Shown here piece by piece: positions 1 to 5,877 of a stretch of DNA of 5,877 nt. Numbering within the stretch: the stretch's first letter is position 1; each line of letters starts with the position of its first letter. The notes below the pieces were generated by a model. That model was given only the letters and a program-made list of their open reading frames with translations. It had not been told where the DNA came from and searched no databases. The position numbers and the translations under genes are program-made. This DNA comes from Spirochaetaceae bacterium (GTDB taxonomy: Bacteria; Spirochaetota; Spirochaetia; Treponematales; Breznakiellaceae), in contig JAIRMY010000159.1 in assembly GCA_031258335.1 (NCBI GenBank), positions 1 to 5,877 of the forward strand, written 5' to 3'.

Positions 1-4
1 CCCC

Positions 5-1234
5 GTGGAAATGTGGTCTTACCTTAAACGTAATTACCTGCCGGGCAGAACCGGTTCCCCTAAAATGTTTATGGGAACGCTGGTAATTCCCGACAATGCT
101 TTTGACGGGCTTTCCACCGCGTTTACCGAAGCGCTTAGGCAAAAGTACGCCAAAAACGACAAGAAATTTTTTCAGTACATCATTGCGGCAGGAAGCGCTT
201 ATATTTTTTTGCGGGATACAGACGATATCGAGTCCGTGATTTTCTTAACCGACGGAACGGTGTCCGGTGAGTATACGGAATTCCGGCAGACTTGGCTTGT
301 GAAAGATTTTGAAGATGCGGCGCGTTACCATGCACCTGAATTGGCCATAGACCGCGGGGTGGCAATGAGTTATGAGGAGTTAATCGACAAGATTGCACTA
401 AACGAAACCTTTCGTGACACGTTAAAATATCAAATTCGCGCGTTAAAATGGTCGCAGTTCACCGCGTTCAAGATTAATTTTGGCTACCTGCCCGCCCATT
501 ATACAGTCCGTCTTAGCCCGTTGCGCTTTGTGGATGTGCCGAAGATTCGTACAATTACCACCTTTGGCGAAAAGGTTGTTCTGGCAAACAGTTCTTATGT
601 GTTCACTACCTCTAAGGTCCGTATATGGGCTTATGAAAAAATCATAGAACTATTAGAAGTACGATTGCGTTGTTATAACGAACTGGCAAAGGGGTTTCCA
701 GAAACCCCCGCCGGCGAAACAAGGGTGCTTTCTTTTCCGCCCTGGTATTCCGAAGTCATCACCGGTTATTGGGATATAGCCGGGCTTCCCCGTATCATAG
801 CGGGAACTTTCTTTGGCCCGGCATCGGTACCAACGCAGGCGCGGAGCCGTCCCGCGGTTTTATCGTTAGTCCGCCCAGAGACGGAAGATGAACTATGGGG
901 CTGGTATCTTTCTATCGGGGAGACGGCTTCCTCCGCAAAGGACTATACCGGTTTTTCGATTTTTGTCGACCCCCGGAAAAGCCACAGGGTTATCTATTCC
1001 CGCAACGGCAAAACGCCGGAAGAAAAAAAGCTGCAACTTGACTGTACCCTCTATATCAATCCCGGCGTGAATACGCCTGTTGAGTGGGATATCGTTGATC
1101 GTATGCTTAAACCGCTCATCAAGATGAATGATCAGGGCATACCGGCGCGGATTATTTTTGACGGGAACACATTTGAAATACGGCAGCATCCCGCACGGTA
1201 CGGCAACGGGCTTATTTTCCGGGGCGGACTTTGA
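5..1234 (+). CDS. Hypothetical protein, 409 aa, possibly cut at its N-terminus
   Basis: I do not recognise this protein and assign no function. The frame is open to the left edge, so GTG at 5, ATG at 11 and a start outside the window are all possible; the ribosome binding site would lie off the edge. It ends at TGA 1232-1234. The protein looks soluble and globular: no signal peptide, no convincing membrane helix, and mixed charged and aromatic residues throughout. A basic, proline-containing N-terminus (KRNYLPGR near residue 8) is followed by an alpha/beta-like stretch. The middle (about residues 125-240) is rich in aromatic and basic residues, and the last 50 residues include the hydrophobic strand PARIIFDG (about 379-386). 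No catalytic motif, zinc-cysteine set or nucleotide-binding loop is visible. It lies on the same strand as the signal peptidases, 59-95 bases upstream depending on their start, so co-transcription is possible but unproven. That it is a real gene is well supported by its length and normal-looking composition. Confidence 0.8.
   Translation: MEMWSYLKRNYLPGRTGSPKMFMGTLVIPDNAFDGLSTAFTEALRQKYAKNDKKFFQYIIAAGSAYIFLRDTDDIESVIFLTDGTVSGEYTEFRQTWLVKDFEDAARYHAPELAIDRGVAMSYEELIDKIALNETFRDTLKYQIRALKWSQFTAFKINFGYLPAHYTVRLSPLRFVDVPKIRTITTFGEKVVLANSSYVFTTSKVRIWAYEKIIELLEVRLRCYNELAKGFPETPAGETRVLSFPPWYSEVITGYWDIAGLPRIIAGTFFGPASVPTQARSRPAVLSLVRPETEDELWGWYLSIGETASSAKDYTGFSIFVDPRKSHRVIYSRNGKTPEEKKLQLDCTLYINPGVNTPVEWDIVDRMLKPLIKMNDQGIPARIIFDGNTFEIRQHPARYGNGLIFRGGL
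691..708. repeat. 18-base perfect inverted repeat inside the first gene
   Basis: The sequence is GGGGTTTC, then CA, then GAAACCCC: two 8-base arms around a 2-base centre. In RNA it would fold as a 7-bp stem with a CCAG tetraloop. It lies within the coding sequence of the 409-residue protein (reading Lys-Gly-Phe-Pro-Glu-Thr-Pro). No T-run follows, so it does not look like an intrinsic terminator. Function unknown; it may be chance. Confidence 0.6.
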
Positions 1235-1293
1235 TATGAAATGGGTATGACAGCGCCTGTCTCACTTATCAACAACAATCAACGACAGACGGC

Positions 1294-1322
1294 TTGACAA
1301 AAGGGATATTCCAGTCTAGTTT
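1294..1322 (+). promoter_or_regulatory. Possible sigma-70 type promoter for the signal peptidase pair
   Basis: A perfect -35 hexamer TTGACA (1294-1299) is followed, after exactly 17 bases, by the poor -10 match TAGTTT (1317-1322, three of six bases). A start 7-8 bases downstream would fall at 1329-1330, on the first base of the ATG at 1330, giving a leaderless message. The same TTG can be read as the most upstream start codon of the peptidase, so the two readings compete. The -35 match and spacing are seen; promoter activity is inference. Confidence 0.3.
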
Positions 1323-1329
1323 GTTAAAA

Positions 1330-2328
1330 ATGGCGGCAAAAAAAGCGCGGCAGCGGGATTTTTTTGATTCTATTCAGGCGGTAACTGAAGCGTATCTGAG
1401 CCGCCGCCGAGAAATTCAGCGGATAAAACGAGAAAAACAGCAGGAAAAAAACCCTGTCGTTGACTGGATAGAGGCCTTTCTCTGGGCTGTTTCCGTTGTG
1501 TTGCTGATAAATCAGTATATTTTTCAGGCTTACCAGATTCCGTCCGGTTCTATGATAGATACTTTGCTCATAGGAGACCGGATTTTTGTAAACAAGCTGA
1601 TTTACGGGCCGGAATTACTCCCCGGCATTGGAAAATTGAACAGCCCTGTCAAGCCGGCGCGAAACGACATCATCATATTCGAAAACCCCGCGTACAATTC
1701 CAGGGGGACTGCCTTTGACGTGGCGCAGCGTATAATCTATATGCTCACCATATCTTTTGTAGACATAGACCGCGACCAGTCCGGCAACCCCAAGGCGCAT
1801 TTTCTGATAAAACGCGCCGTTGGCATGGGCGGCGATCATTTTTATTCGGTACGCGGCGATATGATGATACGTTTTAACGGCGAAGACCGTTTTGTTGACG
1901 AGGCGGAATACAACAGGCTTCGCGGCTGGAAGCATAACATTACCCGCATGGTGGACGAGTCTGATTATCCTGTTTTGGAGCTCGCCGGGGCCGCCGCCGC
2001 TTGGATAGACCTCGCGCTCAACCCCACTCCTGAAATGCTTGACGCGATAGGCTCTTACAACGAAATCCGTTACGGCGATGTCAATGCGTTTAACACGGCA
2101 TGGCTTGAAACAAACTGCGCAGCCTTTCCCCACGAAGACCGTTACAGTGAACAGCTTGCCCGCAGGCTTCAAGGCTGGTATGTTCCCCAAAATTACATCC
2201 TGCCCCTGGGTGACAACCGTGATAATTCCCATGACGGGCGTTACTTTGGTTCCGTACGCACGGAAAAAATTTTAGGCAAGGGCGCTTTTATTTACTGGCC
2301 GCTTCGCCGTGTTAGAATTTTGAAATAG
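1330..2328 (+). CDS. lepB: Signal peptidase I (first of a tandem pair)
   Basis: Membrane-anchored serine protease of family S26 that removes signal peptides from Sec- or Tat-exported proteins. I chose ATG 1330 (332 aa); TTG 1294 (344 aa) and TTG 1321 are also open, and none has a well-spaced ribosome binding site. From ATG 1330, a strongly basic cytoplasmic stretch (about 25-40) precedes one membrane helix (about 46-65), so the catalytic domain should lie outside the inner membrane. Box B is QIPSGSM with nucleophile Ser74; box D is IKRAVGMGGD with general base Lys161; box E is GDNRDNSHDGRYFG (294-307), keeping Asp302 and Arg304. Two long insertions enlarge it relative to minimal enzymes: about 35 residues between boxes C and D, and an alanine-rich region of roughly 100 residues between D and E. 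In box B the usual MxPTL is MIDTL. It stops 8 bases before a second signal peptidase, implying one operon. Function is secure; the start is not. Confidence 0.93.
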   Translation: MAAKKARQRDFFDSIQAVTEAYLSRRREIQRIKREKQQEKNPVVDWIEAFLWAVSVVLLINQYIFQAYQIPSGSMIDTLLIGDRIFVNKLIYGPELLPGIGKLNSPVKPARNDIIIFENPAYNSRGTAFDVAQRIIYMLTISFVDIDRDQSGNPKAHFLIKRAVGMGGDHFYSVRGDMMIRFNGEDRFVDEAEYNRLRGWKHNITRMVDESDYPVLELAGAAAAWIDLALNPTPEMLDAIGSYNEIRYGDVNAFNTAWLETNCAAFPHEDRYSEQLARRLQGWYVPQNYILPLGDNRDNSHDGRYFGSVRTEKILGKGAFIYWPLRRVRILK

Positions 2329-2331
2329 GGG
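2327..2331 (+). promoter_or_regulatory. Ribosome binding site of the second signal peptidase
   Basis: AGGGG lies 5 bases before the ATG at 2337 and shares its first two bases with the TAG stop (2326-2328) of the upstream peptidase. It fixes the start of the second gene, and its overlap with the stop suggests translational coupling of the pair. Confidence 0.7.
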
Positions 2332-2336
2332 CCGGA

Positions 2337-3062
2337 ATGTTTAACAAATCACTTAAATATTCTTACGCCGACCAAAAAAATATAGCCGCCAAAAGACGCG
2401 GCATATTTTTTACTGTATTATCATTTTTTGTCATATACCTTTTGATAACAAACTTTTTCTTTTCTGTAATGGTACTAAAAAACATCTCAATGCTGCCTAC
2501 CCTGAACTACGGCGACCGTTTAATATTTTCATCATTGGGCATAAAAAAAAATTTGCCGGATCTGCCGTTTTTTGACGAACTGCCGGCGAAGCGCGGCAGC
2601 ATAGTTTTAATACGCAAAAGCGCGCTACGAAACGTCAGCGTGATAAAATTCGCCCTTGATAAACTTTTCAGATTCTTTACGGCAAACAACGCGGGTTTTC
2701 CCGGCGTGGCAAACGAAATATTTATCAAACGCATAATAGCGCTGCCCGGAGATACAATATCAATGAGCAACTTTGTGCTCCGCGTACAGCCCGCGGATGA
2801 AAAATATACATTTACCGAATTTGAACTATCGGACAAGATGTATAGAATAAACATTCCAAATGTACCGGCCCTTTGGGATGAAGCGATTCCATTCTCCGGA
2901 AATATGGAAAAAATCACGCTTGGCAGTGACGAATTTTTCGTGCTTTCCGATGACCGCGGCAATACAAACGATTCCCGTACATGGGGTCCTATACCCGCCG
3001 GTTTCATAAGCGGCACGGCGGTATTCCGTTACTGGCCGTTAAATAAAATAGGGTTTCCCTAA
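2337..3062 (+). CDS. lepB: Signal peptidase I, divergent second copy
   Basis: A 241-residue S26 family signal peptidase, shorter than its upstream neighbour. A basic N-terminus ending KRR (about 19-21) precedes one very hydrophobic helix (about 22-47), giving an N-inside orientation with the active site outside. Box B is NISMLPTLNYGDRLIF with nucleophile Ser51; box C is RGSIVLIRK (86-94); box D is FIKRIIALPGD with general base Lys131. Box E reads SDDRGNTNDSRTWG (204-217), where most family members have GDNRDNSxDSRxWG: the first glycine, the second asparagine and the second aspartate are changed, and the usual serine is Thr210, but Asp212 and Arg214 are kept. The catalytic pair is intact, so it is probably active, perhaps with different substrates. 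An insertion of about 30 residues lies between boxes C and D, as in the neighbour. The gene is visibly A/T-rich in its first third and contains an A9 run. It starts 8 bases after the first peptidase, behind a clear AGGGG site. Confidence 0.9.
   Translation: MFNKSLKYSYADQKNIAAKRRGIFFTVLSFFVIYLLITNFFFSVMVLKNISMLPTLNYGDRLIFSSLGIKKNLPDLPFFDELPAKRGSIVLIRKSALRNVSVIKFALDKLFRFFTANNAGFPGVANEIFIKRIIALPGDTISMSNFVLRVQPADEKYTFTEFELSDKMYRINIPNVPALWDEAIPFSGNMEKITLGSDEFFVLSDDRGNTNDSRTWGPIPAGFISGTAVFRYWPLNKIGFP
2543..2551 (+). repeat. A9 homopolymer within the second signal peptidase
   Basis: Nine consecutive adenines span codons 69-72 (Ile-Lys-Lys-Asn). Loss of one A would bring the frame to TAG at 2602-2604, ending the protein before the catalytic lysine. 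Runs of this length can slip in replication or transcription; whether this one does is not shown by the sequence. Confidence 0.85.
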
Positions 3063-3087
3063 AGGCCGCCCGCACGGGGTGATGGGA

Positions 3088-4599
3088 CTAATACTTAAAA
3101 TCACTTCCACCTATGAATTCCCGCAGTATGCTTTCACCGGGGACAAACTGCGGCGGCAGCGCCGTAAAATTATCGAGAAGATATAAAAGCCGCTCCGCCT
3201 CGACGTACTCAGGATAGCCCGGCTTGATTTCACGCAAAAGCGGTTCCGCATAGCATTTCAGCACGGGGATCTCGTAATCAAACGCCGAGTTAAACAGGGC
3301 GCAGGCGCTGTTTTCAAACCGGAATACGTATTTTTCCGCGCCGCGCTCGACGCTTTCCCACATGGCCAGAGTGCGCCGCGCGCTCATCCCCCTGAATTGC
3401 CGGTCGCGGACTATGCGGCGCAAGAGCCGGTTGTCGGAAGAACTTACCCGGTTATGTCCGTCCAGCCCTATCTGTGAAAGCGCGGAAACATAGAGCTTGA
3501 ATTTATTTTCGGCTTTGATCTGAGGGGTGAGCGCGTCGTTGAGTCCGTGTATGCCCTCGATTATAAGCACCTCGCGCCGTGCCCCCAGCCTGATCGTTCT
3601 GCCCTGAGCGCGTGTGCGGGTCTTGAAATCGTATACGGGCAGCGTAGCCTCTTTTCCGTCAAGGAGGTCAAGGAGTTGTTTGTTAAGGTAATCTACATCC
3701 AGCGCTTCAAGGCACTCCAAATCAGGCTGCCCGTTTTCGTCTTTTGGCGCTTTATCCGGATGGAGGTAGTAGTCGTCAAGGCTTATATTAATCGCCCTTA
3801 TCCCCAGCACTTCGAGGTGCGTGGAAAGCTGTTTTGCCGTTGTTGTTTTGCCGGAACTCGAAGGCCCCGCCAAGAGGACAACTTTTATATCATCTCGGCG
3901 TTTATATATTTCATCGGCAATCGCCGAAAGTTTTTTTGCCTGAAACGCTTCATTGATTCTGATGAATTCTTTTACCCTTCCTTCTGCTATAATTCTATTA
4001 ACATGACCCGCGGAATGGGCTCCCGTTATGCGTCCCCACTTCATATACTCTTTGTAAACCGAAAACGCCTTTGACACTTCAGGATTTTTTTCCGTAAACC
4101 CGCCGCCGTATTCCTTTGGAAAATCGAGAAAAAAACCTTCGCGGCATGGTATTATATCAAACAGAGAAACGAGTCCGGTGCGCGGAAGCAAGGGTCCGCC
4201 GTACAACGTTAAAAAATCGTTAAGCTGGTTTACCTTTACCGTATCCTTTCCACGCTGGCGCAACAGCAACGCCGTATCTTCCTGTCCGTTTTTTTCAAAG
4301 TAGGCGAGCGCTTCGCTGTAATTTAGGCTAAACGTCCGTATCTCTATGTCACGCTCTATGAGCCGCTGCATTTCCTCTTTCAGTCTGTCTGTTTCACGCT
4401 CTGAAACATTTGCGGCACAGGCAAACGTGTAACAGTACGAGCCGCCTAGTAGATGCCCGGCGTAGACTCCGCGTGAAGGAAGCGCTTCGCGCAACGCCGC
4501 CGCCACCAGAAAAGACAGCGTGCGTCTGTATATTTCTGATTTATGAGACACGGCGGCATTACCTCCGTTGGGGTTTTGACATTCGTAGTTTATGTCCAT
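3088..4599 (-). CDS. Uridine-kinase-family nucleoside kinase with ThrRS-like N-terminal domain
   Basis: Probable cytoplasmic ATP-dependent kinase, usually annotated uridine kinase (uridine to UMP); the true substrate of this fused family is uncertain. Numbered from ATG 4599 (503 aa): residues about 21-101 resemble the second additional domain of threonyl-tRNA synthetase, ending in YSEALAYF. From about 238 comes a phosphoribulokinase/uridine kinase domain: Walker A GPSSSGKTT (245-253), LDDYYLHPDKAPKDENG (274-290), PVYDF (321-325), strand VLIIEGIHGLN (344-354), arginine-rich lid RLLRRIVRDRQFRG (391-404), and the family's C-terminal ILREFIGGS (491-499). Many relatives carry a TGS domain in front (about 550 aa total); here it is absent. 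Cys433 stands where relatives usually have Asp in the (Q)E.AD.MFNS motif. It overlaps the end of pepF by 10 bases, so the two are likely co-transcribed. A GTG at 4551-4549 behind GGAGGT is a strong rival start (487 aa). The kinase family is secure; substrate and start are not. Confidence 0.9.
   Translation of the reverse strand: MDINYECQNPNGGNAAVSHKSEIYRRTLSFLVAAALREALPSRGVYAGHLLGGSYCYTFACAANVSERETDRLKEEMQRLIERDIEIRTFSLNYSEALAYFEKNGQEDTALLLRQRGKDTVKVNQLNDFLTLYGGPLLPRTGLVSLFDIIPCREGFFLDFPKEYGGGFTEKNPEVSKAFSVYKEYMKWGRITGAHSAGHVNRIIAEGRVKEFIRINEAFQAKKLSAIADEIYKRRDDIKVVLLAGPSSSGKTTTAKQLSTHLEVLGIRAINISLDDYYLHPDKAPKDENGQPDLECLEALDVDYLNKQLLDLLDGKEATLPVYDFKTRTRAQGRTIRLGARREVLIIEGIHGLNDALTPQIKAENKFKLYVSALSQIGLDGHNRVSSSDNRLLRRIVRDRQFRGMSARRTLAMWESVERGAEKYVFRFENSACALFNSAFDYEIPVLKCYAEPLLREIKPGYPEYVEAERLLYLLDNFTALPPQFVPGESILREFIGGSDFKY
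4561..4566 (-). promoter_or_regulatory. Strong Shine-Dalgarno sequence before an internal GTG of the kinase
   Basis: Read on the minus strand this is GGAGGT, followed by 9 bases and then GTG at 4551-4549, in frame with the kinase (codon 17 of the long form). The ATG at 4599 has only a G-run directly against it, at poor spacing. The resulting protein would begin MSHKSEIYRRTL, just ahead of the first recognisable domain, which favours the shorter form. Confidence 0.6.
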
Positions 4600-5877
4600 A
4601 CCCCCAACAGCGCTTCTAACTCGTCTATCAGTTTTTCAAACACCGTGCAGGCGGCCTTGACCGGAGCACTCTCCGACATATCGACTCCTGCAAGTTTAAG
4701 GCTGTCTATAGGGAAACGCGAACCCCCGGATTTGAGGAATGCGAAATAATCATTGCGCTCGGCCTCCCCGCCGCACAAGACCCGCTCGGCAAGGGCAAGG
4801 GACGCGGATATCCCGGTAGAATACTTGTAGACGTAGAAAGCGTTGTAAAAATGAGGTATGCGCAACCCCTCAAGCCCGCTTTCCGCCTCCAATACCATCT
4901 CCGGGCCAAAGTATTTTTCAAGCAGAGCCCGGTACTCGGAGCGTAAGACATCAGCGGTAAGCGGCGTACCCCCCTCCTCCAGGTCGTGAGTCCGCTTCTC
5001 GTACTCGGCAAACATGGTCTGCCTATACTGCGTGGCCAAAATGTCGTCCGCCCTCTTGTTTACAATGTACAGTTTGAGCTCTTTCGTATCGGCGGTATCC
5101 CGCAGATGGCGGTACAACAGTTCCTCGTTAAACGTGCTGGCAACCTCGGCCTCAAAAATCGTATACCGGTAGTGTGTGAACGGATTGTTGCGGGCCGAAT
5201 ACCACGAATGCATGGAATGACCGCCCTCGTGCGCCAGAGTAAATATGTCGCGTACGGAGTCCTCTTTGTAGTTCATCAGTATGTACGGGTCGGCGGCATA
5301 GCTCCCGGCGGAAAAAGCGCCGCTCCGCTTCCCCTTGTTCTCGTAGCGGTCTGCCCAGCGCCCCAAAAGCCCGTTTCGGAGTGTGTCAACGTACTCGTCC
5401 CCCAGCGGGGAGAGCGCCTGTGCTACGATGTCAACCGCCTCGTTCCAGCTTGTTTTTTTGAACGCGCGCTCCGCGCCTGTAATGGGGGCGTATACGTCCC
5501 AATGACGGAGCGTATCGAGGTTCAACGCCCGTTTTCGCAGTTTGTAATAGCGGTGAAGCGGGGCAAGGTTTTCTGTTACCGTGTCTACGAGATTGTCGTA
5601 AACAGACTCGTCAACATTATCGGGAAACAGCGCCGCGGCCCGCGCCGAGCTAAACCTGCGAATTCTGGCGCGTATAACGTCCTTCTTGACCGAGCCGCCG
5701 TACAGAGCGGCAAGCGTCGTCTTATGCTCATCGAAACGTGAGTAAAACTGCCTGTAAGCCCGCTCCCTAAGCGTCCTGTCGGGGTTCTCCATGAACACAG
5801 ACCATGTTGACTGTGAAAGCGGCAGAGTTCCCGCGGGGGTATCCAGCGTTCCAAAATCTATGTCAACATTGGTCAAC
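4590..5877 (-). CDS. pepF: Oligoendopeptidase F, N-terminus missing (window edge)
   Basis: Cytoplasmic zinc metallopeptidase of family M3 that cleaves short peptides; related enzymes help recycle peptides, including signal peptide fragments. Only the last 428 residues are inside the window, against about 600 for the family, so the first 170 or so are missing and the leftmost TTG of the frame is not a real start. Numbered from the first full codon at the edge: end of the N-terminal helical domain (about 20-110), GKRSGAF (182-188), zinc site HEGGH (216-220) with catalytic Glu217, probable third ligand Glu244 in FEAEVASTFNE (241-251), substrate-side motif IPHFYNAFYVYKYSTG (340-355), and the conserved C-terminal FLKSGGSRFPIDSL (380-393). 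HEGGH replaces the commoner HELGH but keeps all zinc and catalytic residues. Its TAA stop lies inside the long form of the downstream kinase (ATGGACATAA), so the two genes are probably one transcript. No frameshift is seen. Confidence 0.95.
   Translation of the reverse strand, partial: LTNVDIDFGTLDTPAGTLPLSQSTWSVFMENPDRTLRERAYRQFYSRFDEHKTTLAALYGGSVKKDVIRARIRRFSSARAAALFPDNVDESVYDNLVDTVTENLAPLHRYYKLRKRALNLDTLRHWDVYAPITGAERAFKKTSWNEAVDIVAQALSPLGDEYVDTLRNGLLGRWADRYENKGKRSGAFSAGSYAADPYILMNYKEDSVRDIFTLAHEGGHSMHSWYSARNNPFTHYRYTIFEAEVASTFNEELLYRHLRDTADTKELKLYIVNKRADDILATQYRQTMFAEYEKRTHDLEEGGTPLTADVLRSEYRALLEKYFGPEMVLEAESGLEGLRIPHFYNAFYVYKYSTGISASLALAERVLCGGEAERNDYFAFLKSGGSRFPIDSLKLAGVDMSESAPVKAACTVFEKLIDELEALLGVWT

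Noticed and set aside
1249..1261. Inverted repeat GACAG-CGC-CTGTC between the first gene and the signal peptidase
   Set aside because: Only 5-base arms and no following T-run; too weak to call a terminator or operator.
1241..1297. Small frame MGMTAPVSLINNNQRQTA (18 aa) whose TGA overlaps the TTG at 1294
   Set aside because: No well-spaced ribosome site, very short and no recognisable similarity. The TTG overlap is probably chance, since that TTG may itself not be a start.
1615..2232. 205-residue minus-strand frame
   Set aside because: Lies entirely within the first signal peptidase, whose catalytic motifs establish the plus strand as coding; no domain of its own.
2507..3016. 169-residue minus-strand frame
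   Set aside because: Antisense to the second signal peptidase, where Ser51, Lys131 and box E are clearly encoded on the plus strand.
3985..3996. TATAAT-like hexamer on the plus strand (TGCTATAATTC)
   Set aside because: Lies inside the minus-strand kinase gene with no plausible plus-strand gene downstream; likely chance.
3547..4074. 175-residue plus-strand frame
   Set aside because: Opposite the kinase domain containing the Walker A motif; composition is that of an antisense shadow.
4986..5741. 251-residue plus-strand frame
   Set aside because: Opposite pepF and spanning the antisense of HEGGH; long only because of the codon composition of pepF.
5874..5876. TTG at the right edge as a start for pepF
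   Set aside because: The protein there already matches the internal part of oligoendopeptidase F, about 170 residues in; the gene continues beyond the window.

Overview
The window reads as an ordinary chromosomal stretch of a bacterium with a Gram-negative-style export system. My best guess is a spirochaete, probably Treponema-like, of roughly balanced GC. That guess is inference: it rests on two adjacent, unequal type I signal peptidases with long insertions and on a uridine-kinase-like protein fused to a threonyl-tRNA-synthetase-type N-terminal domain. No rRNA or other marker gene is present, so the taxonomy is tentative. I saw no tRNA, CRISPR array, insertion sequence or phage gene.

Layout. 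On the plus strand, positions 5-1234 hold a 409-residue protein I do not recognise; its true start may lie upstream of the window. A short gap follows, then two signal peptidase I genes in tandem (about 1330-2328 and 2337-3062), separated by 8 bases, with the ribosome binding site of the second overlapping the stop of the first. On the minus strand, reading right to left, are oligoendopeptidase F (pepF, cut off by the right edge, ending at 4590) and a uridine-kinase-family protein (about 4599 or 4551 down to 3088). These two overlap by 10 bases, or are 38 bases apart if the better-supported internal GTG start is used. The two pairs converge at a 25-base gap with no convincing terminator.

How the genes fit together. 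The signal peptidases would cut signal peptides from exported proteins at the outer face of the inner membrane. PepF would degrade oligopeptides in the cytoplasm, and could include released signal peptide fragments among its substrates, although nothing here proves a link. The kinase would salvage nucleosides or phosphorylate a related small substrate. The first gene has no assignable role.

I did not find a clearly new biological system. The points most worth checking are the unknown 409-residue protein, the divergence of the second signal peptidase in its last conserved box, an insertion shared by both peptidases, uncertain starts for the first peptidase (a perfect TTGACA hexamer sits on the longest candidate start) and for the kinase (a perfect GGAGGT lies before an internal GTG), an A9 tract in the second peptidase, and an 18-base palindrome in the first gene.
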